Source: Xylophilus sp. GW821-FHT01B05
Lineage (GTDB): Bacteria > Pseudomonadota > Gammaproteobacteria > Burkholderiales > Burkholderiaceae_C
Reading direction: 5' to 3'
NCBI GenBank assembly: GCA_038961845.1
Contig: CP152408.1
Span: 5,704,001-5,768,000 of the forward strand
DNA length: 64,000 bases
Made by a program: the position numbers and the translations under genes. Within the stretch, counting starts at the first letter, position 1. Each line of letters starts with the position of its first letter. Below the pieces are notes generated by a model that made no database searches, was not told the origin of the DNA, and worked only from the letters and a program-made list of their open reading frames with translations. Shown in pieces: positions 52,996 through 60,523 of this stretch.

Positions 52996-53099
52996 GTAAC
53001 TACTCAGCCCCCACACCGTTCGGGCTGAGCTTGTCGAAGCCCTGCCACGCATCACCAAGCCCTTCGACAGGCTCAGGGCGAACGGGGGTGAGTAGTTAC
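52996..53099. mobile_element. 104-bp miniature inverted-repeat element, copy 1 (IS66-type ends)
   Basis: Begins GTAACTACTCA and ends TGAGTAGTTAC (perfect 11-bp terminal repeats). Inside are two nearly complementary arms, CGTTCGGGCTGAGCTTGTCG and a partner near 53067-53090. Flanking 8-bp duplication TAAATTCT lies at 52988-52995 and 53100-53107. GTAA ends with an 8-bp duplication are the hallmark of IS66-family transposition. No coding capacity. Confidence 0.87.
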
Positions 53100-53111
53100 T
53101 AAATTCTGTAT

Positions 53112-53465
53112 TCAGCACCAGCCCCGCAGCAAGGCCGCTGCGGCGACCGCGCCGGCCAGCAGCGCGCATTGGGGCGCGCGCTGCGGCGCATAGCTCAGCA
53201 GCAGGGCCTGCGCCAGCGCACCGGCGGTGAGCACGCCGCACCACAGCACCCAGCCCTGCGCCAGGCCGGCCAGTGACAGGCTGGCGGCCAGCGACAGCAG
53301 CAGCGCGGCGCTGCCGCCCGCGCGCAGCCAGGGGCGCAGGCGGCCGGGCTCGCGGCCACGGCCGTAGCTGTCTTCAAAATGCCGGTCCATGGCCAGCGCC
53401 AGCGCGGCAAAGCCGGCCAGTGCGGCGCTGAAGGCGCCAGTGGCCAGCGGCCAGGCGGCGCTCAT
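53112..53465 (-). CDS. DUF3325 membrane protein
   Basis: A 117-residue protein with three or four hydrophobic segments: FSAALAGFAALALAMDRHFEDSYGR, SAALLLSLAASLSLAGLA and AGAVAAAALLRG. The MDRH motif after the first segment is typical of DUF3325. It is the last gene of an iron-uptake operon and overlaps the PepSY gene by 4 bases (ATGA). Its role is not known; its constant company with TonB receptors points to siderophore-iron handling at the inner membrane. Confidence 0.85.
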   Translation of the reverse strand: MSAAWPLATGAFSAALAGFAALALAMDRHFEDSYGRGREPGRLRPWLRAGGSAALLLSLAASLSLAGLAQGWVLWCGVLTAGALAQALLLSYAPQRAPQCALLAGAVAAAALLRGWC

Positions 53466-55096
53466 GTCCTCACCTCGGCGGGGCGCACGGCAGGCTTGGC
53501 CACCGCTTTGGCTGCCGCCTTGCCCGGCTTGCGCCGCCCCACCCACCAGGCCGTTGCCAGCAGCGCCAGGCCCAGCCCCAGGCAGACCAGGTCAAAGCCC
53601 GCCACGCGCCACAGCCCCGCGCGCGCCGCCACGAACAGCGCCGTGTCGGTAGTGAAGGCATTGAGCAGCGGCACGCCCGCAAACAGCGCGCCGCCCACGG
53701 CCAGCTGCACCTGCCACATGCGCCTGGCCGGCCAGGCCAGGCCGGCCACGGCAGCGATGCCCCAGGCGGCGAAGAAGCAGCGGATCTCGGCCTCTGGCCG
53801 GCCGGCCAGGCCCACGGGCAGCAGGCGGTTGGCCCAGAAGTAGGCCGCCATGGCCATAGGCACGCCGGCGATGGCGCCGATGTTCAGGCCATCCACCAGG
53901 CGCAGCCCGAAGCTGATGCGCCCGCCGTGCTTCAGCGCCTTGGCGTACTTCTGCCGCTCTTTCACGGCCCACAGCAGCAGGCCGGTGGCCACCATGGCGC
54001 AGCCGGCCAGCCCGCTCAGAAAGAACAGGCCGCGCAGCAGCGGGCTGGAGAAGCGCGCCATGTGCAGCCCATAGAGCACGCCGCGCGTCTGCACCGCCGC
54101 GCCTTCGACGTCGCCGGCGGTGGACAGCAGCCGGCCGCTGCTGCCATCGAACAGCATGGACGGCTGGCTGGCGGACATGCCGTGCCCGTCCTGGCGCTGC
54201 AGGCTGATGGTGGCGTTGGCGTCATTCGGGTGGTTGACGGTGATGCGCCCGACCGGCGCGCCGCCCCAATGGGCCTGCGCCTGCGTGACCAGCGGCGCGA
54301 TCGCCGTGAGCGGCGCGGGCGTGCCCGCAGGCTTGGCGTTGCGCGCAGAGGTAGCGGGAAAGACCTCGGCAAAGAAGGCGTTCTGGTCGCCCTTGTAGGC
54401 CACCTGCGGGCCCCAGGGCATGTACATGAACATGAGGGTGACCAGGCCGGTGTAGGTGATCATCAGGTGGTAGGGCAGCGCCAGCACCGCGGTGGCGTTG
54501 TGCGCGTCCAGCCAGCTGCGCTGGCCCTTCCTGGGGCGGAAGGTGAAGAAGTCCTTGAAGATGCGCTTGTGCGTGACGATGCCCGAGAGGATCGCCACCA
54601 GCATGAACATGGCGCAAAAGCCGACGATCCAGCGCGCCCAGATCGCCGGCATGTAGTGCAGGTCGAAGTGCAGGCGGTAGATGAACTCGCCGCCGCGCGT
54701 CTCGCGCGGGGCTTGCAATACCTGGCCGGTGGCCGCGTCCAGCTCGGCGCTGTCGAAGCGGGCGCGGCGCCCCTTGGCCGGCGGCTCGCCGGGCGGCGGG
54801 GGCGGCTTGGTCCAGCTCACGTTCACCGAGGGCTCGCGCTCGCTCGGCAGGTTGATGAACCAGCGCGGGCTTTGCGGCGCGCGCTGCTGCAGCGTGGCCA
54901 CGGCCGCCTCGGCCGATTGCGCCTGCGGCGGCAGCACCAGGCTGGCGCGGTGCCGCTCGGGCTTCATCCAGAACGTGATCTCGTCCTTGAAGTAGGTGGC
55001 GGTGCCGGCCGCAAACACCAGGAACAGCACCCAGCCGACCAGCAGGCCGCTCCAGGTGTGCAGCCAGGCCATGGACTGGCGAAAACCTTCTTTCAT
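53462..55096 (-). CDS. PepSY-domain membrane protein (iron-uptake reductase type)
   Basis: A 544-residue inner-membrane protein of the PepSY_TM/PiuB group: a first segment with HTWSGLLVGWVLFLVFAAGT, periplasmic PepSY-like parts, HFDLHYMPAIWARWIVGF and further helices with conserved His (HNATAVLALPYHLMITYTG). Relatives reduce Fe(III)-siderophores in the periplasm or act with TonB receptors. The C-terminal 150 residues add more membrane helices. It overlaps both neighbours by 4 bases, so DUF3649-PepSY-DUF3325 are translationally coupled. Confidence 0.88.
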   Translation of the reverse strand: MKEGFRQSMAWLHTWSGLLVGWVLFLVFAAGTATYFKDEITFWMKPERHRASLVLPPQAQSAEAAVATLQQRAPQSPRWFINLPSEREPSVNVSWTKPPPPPGEPPAKGRRARFDSAELDAATGQVLQAPRETRGGEFIYRLHFDLHYMPAIWARWIVGFCAMFMLVAILSGIVTHKRIFKDFFTFRPRKGQRSWLDAHNATAVLALPYHLMITYTGLVTLMFMYMPWGPQVAYKGDQNAFFAEVFPATSARNAKPAGTPAPLTAIAPLVTQAQAHWGGAPVGRITVNHPNDANATISLQRQDGHGMSASQPSMLFDGSSGRLLSTAGDVEGAAVQTRGVLYGLHMARFSSPLLRGLFFLSGLAGCAMVATGLLLWAVKERQKYAKALKHGGRISFGLRLVDGLNIGAIAGVPMAMAAYFWANRLLPVGLAGRPEAEIRCFFAAWGIAAVAGLAWPARRMWQVQLAVGGALFAGVPLLNAFTTDTALFVAARAGLWRVAGFDLVCLGLGLALLATAWWVGRRKPGKAAAKAVAKPAVRPAEVRT

Positions 55097-55473
55097 GCCG
55101 CGCCCCCAAAGCCGTAGCGCGCCAGCAGCATGGCCCCCAGCACCACGGCCGGCAGCAGCAGCCCGAGCCAGGCGCGCGCCGCGCTGCGCGCCGCAAACAC
55201 CCACATCACCGCGCAGGGGTAGATGACAAAGGCCAGCATGGTCGCGGTCAGCGCGGCTTCTGCGCGCGTGGTGGGCAGGTACAGCGCCAGCACCGCCGCC
55301 GACAGCGCCGACAGCCCGTAGCCGCCCCCCATCGCCGCCACCGCGCGCACCGCCACGCCCAGCCGGTAGCGCAGGCCCTCACCGCCCACCGGCAACCAGC
55401 GGTGCCGGGTGGAGGGCGAGGCATCGGCCTGCTGCGCGGCGGGCGATGGATGGGGCGGGGCGTGGTGGCTCAT
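55093..55473 (-). CDS. DUF3649 membrane protein
   Basis: A 126-residue protein with a soluble, Pro/His-containing N-terminus (about 1-35) and three hydrophobic segments: GYGLSALSAAVLALYLP, ATMLAFVIYPCAVMWVFAA and LGLLLPAVVLGAMLLA. The family DUF3649 is typically found before PepSY genes in iron-uptake operons. It overlaps the PepSY gene by 4 bases and follows the DUF4198 gene after 13 bases. Confidence 0.87.
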   Translation of the reverse strand: MSHHAPPHPSPAAQQADASPSTRHRWLPVGGEGLRYRLGVAVRAVAAMGGGYGLSALSAAVLALYLPTTRAEAALTATMLAFVIYPCAVMWVFAARSAARAWLGLLLPAVVLGAMLLARYGFGGAA

Positions 55474-55486
55474 GGCGATGGAAGGA

Positions 55487-56116
55487 TCAGGGCGCGACTA
55501 CAAAAGTGAGCGTGGCGACGTGGCGGGTTTGCGTGTGCGGCTTGCCTTCCCAAGTGCCGGCGCCTTCCTTGTCGACGTGGCCGATCTCTGCCACGTACTG
55601 GCCGGGCCAGGGGGTTTGCAGCGTCACGCGGCCTTGCTTGTCGGTGGTGAACTTCTTCTCCCACTTGGGCGGGCCAAACAGCACCACTTCCTTGTCGGCC
55701 AGCGGCTTGCCGGCCAGCAGCAGGGTGAAGGTGTTGGCGCCCGGCTGCGTCGGCACCAGCTCCAGCGGGTGGCGCGCCACCGTCTCGGTGCGGCCGCTGC
55801 GCGCCTGGTACAGGTTGGCCACGCCCTTGTCGCTGACAAAGCCGCCCACCAGGCGCGCATCGGCACCGGCCGGCGCCTGGAAGCCCAGGTAGTCGTTGTG
55901 GCGCGTGACCGGCAGCTGCGTGCCGTCGGCCGCAACGGCGCGCGGCGCGGTGATCATCTTCAGGTAGCCGGCTTCGGTCTCGCGCACGTCGTCGGCCCAT
56001 TCGCCGAAGTAAGCCTTGGCCGTGCCATCGGCGGCCACGGGGTCGAGCCACACAAAGTGCGCCTGGGCCAAACCGGCGCTGGCGAGCAGCACGGCGAGCA
56101 GGGATTTCTTGAACAT
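55487..56116 (-). CDS. DUF4198 periplasmic protein (NikM/CbtK-like)
   Basis: A 209-residue protein with signal peptide 1-19 (ending AQA) starting with His-Phe in the mature form (AHFVWLDP), a possible metal-binding N-terminus. The beta-rich domain ends with EGKPHTQTRHVATLTFVV. DUF4198 proteins are periplasmic and accompany metal transporters. It follows the TonB receptor by 27 bases and belongs to the same operon. Confidence 0.87.
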   Translation of the reverse strand: MFKKSLLAVLLASAGLAQAHFVWLDPVAADGTAKAYFGEWADDVRETEAGYLKMITAPRAVAADGTQLPVTRHNDYLGFQAPAGADARLVGGFVSDKGVANLYQARSGRTETVARHPLELVPTQPGANTFTLLLAGKPLADKEVVLFGPPKWEKKFTTDKQGRVTLQTPWPGQYVAEIGHVDKEGAGTWEGKPHTQTRHVATLTFVVAP

Positions 56117-56143
56117 GGAAAGCTCCTTGACGGTGGATGAAAC

Positions 56144-58291
56144 TTAGAACAGCGCGCGCACGGTCACCGACGCATTGCGCGGCTCACCGTAGAAGTTGCT
56201 GCGGCCGGTGGTGTAGACGCGCTGCCAGTACACCTTGTCGGTCAGATTGTTGATGTTGAGCGCCACCAACCAGCGCGGGTCGATGCGGTAGGAGATGGCG
56301 GCGTTGACGATGCCAAAGCCCGGCCGGTGCGTGTTGGTGGCCGCATTGCCGCCACTGGCGCTGCCGTAGGCGTTGACGCCCAGGCCAAGCCCCAGGCCAT
56401 CCAGCAGGCCTTCATTGAAGCGGTACTGCGACCACAGCTTGGCCGAGTGCTTGGGCGTGAGCGCATTGAGCGGCAGGCCGCCGCTGGTGGCATCGCGCAG
56501 GTAGCGGTTCTGGTTGTAGGCGTAGCCGCCGTAGACGTTCCACTGGCGCGTGATGCGGCCTGACACCTCCAGCTCCACGCCCCGGCTCTCTACCTCGCCC
56601 TGGGCCACGGAGAAGCCGGTGTTGATCGGGTCGGCCTGCGCGCGGTTGACTTCGCGTATGCGGTAGACGGCGGCCGAGGCGCTCAGGCTGCGGTCCAAGA
56701 ATTCGCCCTTCAAGCCGGCCTCCAGCTGCTTGCCGACGATGGGCTTGAGCACACCGCCGCCAAACGCAAGCTGGGTCTGCGGCGTGAAGGCGTCGCTGTA
56801 GCTGGCATAGGCCGATATCTGCGGCGTGAGCGCATAGGTCAGGCCGGCATAGGGGCTGAACTGCTGGTCGACCTTGTTGGTGGTCCAGGCGCCGGTGGTG
56901 GGCATCAGCGAGCGGCTCTTGGTGTCATACCAGCTGAGCCGCCCGCCCAGCACCAGCGTCAGCGGATCCGCCAGGCGCAGCCGGGTCTGGCCGTACAGGC
57001 CGTGCTGCGAGGTCTCGGCCTCCGACTGCGCCGTGGGCGGCCGGTCGGGATAGGGCACGGCCGCGTGATCCGGCGCGTAGACATCCTGGTAGACGTAGTT
57101 GGCATAGCGCCCAGAGACACTCGCCGTCTGGTTGCGCCGCCAATCCGCGCCTACCACCACGTCGTGCTGGCGGCCGAGGGCTGAGAAGCTGCCGCTCAGA
57201 TTCGCGTCCAGGCTGTCCTGCTCGATCCGGTTCTGGTTGAACCACAGCATCAGGCCCACCACGCCATTGGTGGGCGTGACCTGGCCATTGGGCAGGTAGA
57301 GGTAGTTGGTGGACTGGTCGTTCTGGTAGCGGCTCCATTGCAGGCGGCCGCGCCAGTCGTCTGCGAAGCGGTGCGTCAGCTCGGCGAACAGGTATTTCTC
57401 GTCCTGCGCAGAGCGGTTCCAGTCGGCGCCAAGCCAGGTCGAGCGCGGCACGTCGATCAGCGCGCCGGTGGTGTACGAGGGCAGGCCGCCGGTCAGCCAA
57501 CCGTCGACCTTCTGCGCATGCGCGCCCACCAGCAGGCTGGTGGCAGACGTGAGCCGGAAGTCGAGCGCGCCGGCCAGCGCATAGCGGTCGCGCTGGGCAC
57601 CGGTCTGGTAGGTGCCGCCCTCTTGCTTGGCGGCCGACACACGGCCCAGCACCGTGCCCTCTTTGTTGAGCGGCCCGGTCACGTCGGCCTCGACCCGCTT
57701 GGTCGACCAGCTGCCCAGTTGCACCGCAGCGCTCGCCTGGAAGTGCTCTTGCGGGCGCTTGCGCACCAGGTTGACCGCGCCGCCCGAACTGGACACGCCG
57801 CTGAACAGCGCCGAAGGGCCGCGCAGCAGCTCGACGCGGTCGAACAGCACCGAGTCCCAGGCCGCGGCCGTGCCGGGTGCGGGCACGCCGTCGATCAGGT
57901 AGTTGTTGATGGCGAAGCCGCGCGAGGAATAGGCCGCCGTCTCGCTGTCGAAACGCTCAGACACGTAGCCGATGCTTTGCTCCAGCACGTCTTCCACATT
58001 GCGCAGATTCTGGTCCTCCATGCGCTGCTGCGTCACCACCGTGATCGACTGCGGGATCTCGCGCAGCTCGGCCGCCGTCTTGCCGATGGTGGCCTGCGTG
58101 CTGTTGTAGCGCTCGGTGCCTTCGGTGCTGGCGCGGTCCTGCTCGGCGCTGACGGTGACCGAGGGCAGGCTGCGGCTGGCGCCGTCCTGCTGGGCGCCAG
58201 CGGACTGGGCGGCCAGCGCGGCGGCAACGGCGACGGCACGGAAAACGAGAGGGCGGCGGACGACCGACATGGAGACGAGCTGCAAGGGCAT
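56144..58291 (-). CDS. TonB-dependent siderophore receptor 1
   Basis: A 715-residue outer-membrane receptor of the FpvA/FhuE group: signal peptide (about 1-33, ending SAGAQQ), plug domain (IPQSITVVTQQRMEDQNLRNVEDVLEQ-type start, LLRGPSALFSGVSSSGGAVNLVRKRP) and a 22-strand barrel ending in the Phe-terminal VTVRALF needed for BamA. It imports a ferric siderophore by TonB energy; which one is unknown. Starts at 58291 and 58270 are both possible. It is the first gene of the operon TonB receptor-DUF4198-DUF3649-PepSY-DUF3325. A Fur-box-like site lies upstream at 58471. Confidence 0.92.
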   Translation of the reverse strand: MPLQLVSMSVVRRPLVFRAVAVAAALAAQSAGAQQDGASRSLPSVTVSAEQDRASTEGTERYNSTQATIGKTAAELREIPQSITVVTQQRMEDQNLRNVEDVLEQSIGYVSERFDSETAAYSSRGFAINNYLIDGVPAPGTAAAWDSVLFDRVELLRGPSALFSGVSSSGGAVNLVRKRPQEHFQASAAVQLGSWSTKRVEADVTGPLNKEGTVLGRVSAAKQEGGTYQTGAQRDRYALAGALDFRLTSATSLLVGAHAQKVDGWLTGGLPSYTTGALIDVPRSTWLGADWNRSAQDEKYLFAELTHRFADDWRGRLQWSRYQNDQSTNYLYLPNGQVTPTNGVVGLMLWFNQNRIEQDSLDANLSGSFSALGRQHDVVVGADWRRNQTASVSGRYANYVYQDVYAPDHAAVPYPDRPPTAQSEAETSQHGLYGQTRLRLADPLTLVLGGRLSWYDTKSRSLMPTTGAWTTNKVDQQFSPYAGLTYALTPQISAYASYSDAFTPQTQLAFGGGVLKPIVGKQLEAGLKGEFLDRSLSASAAVYRIREVNRAQADPINTGFSVAQGEVESRGVELEVSGRITRQWNVYGGYAYNQNRYLRDATSGGLPLNALTPKHSAKLWSQYRFNEGLLDGLGLGLGVNAYGSASGGNAATNTHRPGFGIVNAAISYRIDPRWLVALNINNLTDKVYWQRVYTTGRSNFYGEPRNASVTVRALF

Positions 58292-58470
58292 GGTGTGGAC
58301 AAGAGTGGGAAAGGACACGCCCCGGCCGTCACCGTTTCGCCCGCCCGCCGCAGGGCCGCGCAGGGCCCGCAGCAAGCGGAGGCAGAAAGACCGGGGTTGG
58401 CTGGCACGTCCCTGCACCATGTGCAGTCCGGCGGGCTGGAGATGTCACGCGCAATGCCGCGGTTGACAAC

Positions 58471-58489
58471 GAGAATGATTCGCATTGTA
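58471..58489. promoter_or_regulatory. Fur-box-like operator
   Basis: GAGAATGATTCGCATTGTA agrees with the Fur consensus (GATAATGATAATCATTATC) at most informative positions. It lies about 180 bases upstream of the receptor start, in a short AT-rich patch also holding GTATCGCAATG. A related site precedes receptor 2. Confidence 0.7.
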
Positions 58490-58593
58490 TCGCAATGTTG
58501 CGAATCAACCCAGAAAGTCAGGCCACCGTCAGCTTCTGGTGCAGACGCGCGTTGACGACAGCGTGGCGCTGCCAAATGTTCCGCCCGGAACTA

Positions 58594-58655
58594 TTAAATA
58601 TATAGCTAATAGTCCAGGCGGAATAAGGTCTGAAGGCACTTTTCCTTCAAACCCC
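58594..58655 (+). repeat. Hairpin repeat family R, copy 7
   Basis: TATAGCTAATAG, a decayed stem (TCCAGG...), AGGCACTTTTC and CAAACCCC, whose last 8 bases are the duplicated target of the following 104-bp element. Confidence 0.8.
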
Positions 58656-58731
58656 GTAACTACTCACACCCCGTTCGCCCTGAGCCTGTCGAAGGGCTTG
58701 GTGATGCGTGGCAGGGCTTCGACAAGCTCAG

Positions 58732-60466
58732 AAGGTGTGAACGAATATCCGCCCCCGTGCGTTGATAGCGAATGGCCAACGCAAGCAACGCCCCCAAGAC
58801 ATCCGAACAAGCGGCCCTGTTCCACGAAGCGCCCGCAGATGGCGCCGTAGTTGCAACGCCACGGCCAGCAAAGCCGGCGCACACAGCAGGCACGCCACGC
58901 CTGCTGCACGCCGATCGCCAGCAGATCGAGCTACGCCCCTGCGACCTCGATGCCCTTGTCGCGGCAGACCATCCCGCGCGCAGCGTCTGGGCTTTTGTGC
59001 AGGCGCTGGACCTCGCGCCGCTCTACGCCCAGGTCAAGTCGGTGCAAGGCTCGGCCGGCGCACCCGCCATCGATCCGGCCATCCTCATGGCGCTGTGGCT
59101 GTGGGCCACCGTCGAGGGCGTGGGCTCGGCCCGCGAGATCGACCGGCTGTGCGAGCGCGACGACATCTACCGCTGGCTCTGCGGTGGCGTCGGGGTCAAC
59201 TACCACACGCTGGCGAGCTTTCGCACAGCCAACACCGAGTGGCTCGATGCGCAACTCACCCGCAGCATCGCCGCGCTCATGGAGCGCAAGCTGGTCACGC
59301 TCGACGTAGTCGCCCAGGACGGCCTGCGCGTTCGCGCCCACGCCAAGGCCTCGAGCTTCCGGCGCAAGGAGCGCCTGGGCGAGCTGCATGCCTTGGCGCT
59401 CGCCCAGGTCAACGCCCTCAAGAGCGAACTCGAGGCCGATGCGGGCGCCAGCACGCGGCGCAAGGCCGCCGCGCGCGAACGCGCCGCACGGGAGCGCGAG
59501 GAGCGCCTGGCCCGGGCACTGCAGACCTTCGGCGAGATCGAGCGGGGCGCACTCGACAAGATCAAGAACAAGGCCAGTGCGCGTGCCAGGCGAGGCAAGT
59601 CTGGCCAGGCCCCAGTAGGTGATAGCCCCGCCGGGGATGCTCCCAGCGCCCTGCCCGAACCCGACGCCCCACCTGCCGAGCCACGCCCCGCCAGCGGCGA
59701 GGCGCAGCCGAAGTCCAGCGCAGGCGCGCCCAAGCGGGTCAGCACCACGGATGCAGACGCCCGGGTGATGAAGATGGCCGACGGAGGATTCCGTCCGGCC
59801 TACAACGCGCAGGTGCTGGTGGACGAGGCCACGCAGTTGATCGCCGGTATCGCGGTGGTCTGCGCGGGCAGCGATATGCATGAGATGGCGCCCATGCATC
59901 GCCAGATCGAGCAGCGCTACGGCCGCACGCCCACGCACTGGCTGGCCGATGGTGGCTACCCCCAGTACGACGCACTCGAGGAACTCAGCCGTCGCGGCAC
60001 GCAGCCGGTGGTGCCGCCCTCGCGCAGCCGCAAACCTGGCTTCGATCCGCTCAGCCCCAAGGCCAGTGACTCACCGTTGATTGCGCAGTGGCGCGCGTTC
60101 ATGGCCAGTGACGAGGGCCAGAAGCTCTACAGGCGCCGCGCCGCAAGTATCGAATGCGCCAATGCGCAGCTCAGGCGACGGGGCTTGTACCGCCTGAATG
60201 TGTGCGGCAAGTTGAAGGCACGCGCGGTGCTGCTGTGGCACGCGCTGGCGCATAACTTGATGCGCATGCGCTCGCTGGGGTTTGCGCTCGGGGGGTGAAC
60301 TGAGCGCGCTTGCGGGCTCGCCCTGCAGCCTCCACAAGGCCCCAAGACTGCGGCTGGGCGCTCTGGGACCTCCGAGAGGCCAGGAGCTCGCCGCAGCCCC
60401 GTTCAATTGGCCACCGCGGCCTTCAAGCCGCCTGTTGGCGCATGGGAGTTGATTTTTTCACGCCTT
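58732..60466 (+). mobile_element. IS1182-family insertion sequence (complete)
   Basis: A 1735-bp element. Ends are imperfect inverted repeats: left AAGGTGTGAACGAAT, right (read inward) AAGGCGTGAAAAAAT. Target duplication CTCAG lies at 58727-58731 and 60467-60471. One transposase gene (58772-60298) fills it. About 170 bases after the transposase show no further gene. Both ends, the duplication and the frame are intact, so the copy may be recent and active. Confidence 0.9.
58772..60298 (+). CDS. IS1182-family transposase
   Basis: A 508-residue DDE transposase. The N-terminal DUF772-like domain reads PAIDPAILMALWLWATVEGVGSAREIDRLCERD and YHTLASFRTAN. Catalytic acidic residues are seen in VAQDGLRVRAHAK (D), LADGGYPQYDALEEL (D) and ASIECANAQLRRRGLYRLNV (E). 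A long charged linker with Pro/Ala runs (about 210-325) separates the first two. The ATG at 58772 lies 40 bases inside the left end. No frameshift is present. Confidence 0.93.
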   Translation: MANASNAPKTSEQAALFHEAPADGAVVATPRPAKPAHTAGTPRLLHADRQQIELRPCDLDALVAADHPARSVWAFVQALDLAPLYAQVKSVQGSAGAPAIDPAILMALWLWATVEGVGSAREIDRLCERDDIYRWLCGGVGVNYHTLASFRTANTEWLDAQLTRSIAALMERKLVTLDVVAQDGLRVRAHAKASSFRRKERLGELHALALAQVNALKSELEADAGASTRRKAAARERAAREREERLARALQTFGEIERGALDKIKNKASARARRGKSGQAPVGDSPAGDAPSALPEPDAPPAEPRPASGEAQPKSSAGAPKRVSTTDADARVMKMADGGFRPAYNAQVLVDEATQLIAGIAVVCAGSDMHEMAPMHRQIEQRYGRTPTHWLADGGYPQYDALEELSRRGTQPVVPPSRSRKPGFDPLSPKASDSPLIAQWRAFMASDEGQKLYRRRAASIECANAQLRRRGLYRLNVCGKLKARAVLLWHALAHNLMRMRSLGFALGG

Positions 60467-60523
60467 CTCAGCCCGAACGGTATGGGAACCTGAGTAGTTA
60501 CCAAACCCCGAGGGCACGTACCC

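Larger units (their letters stand above)
58656..60501. mobile_element. Miniature element copy 2, split by an IS1182-type insertion
   Basis: Left part 58656-58731 begins GTAACTACTCA; right part 60472-60501 ends TGAGTAGTTAC. Joined, they give a 106-bp element inverted relative to the copies at 52996 and 62906. The whole is flanked by CAAACCCC at 58648-58655 and 60502-60509. The IS at 58732-60466 interrupts it. Confidence 0.87.

Noticed and set aside
52996..53099. Reading the 104-bp hairpin as a plain terminator or REP sequence
   Set aside because: It has defined terminal repeats and perfect 8-bp flanking duplications in all three copies, which indicate transposition.
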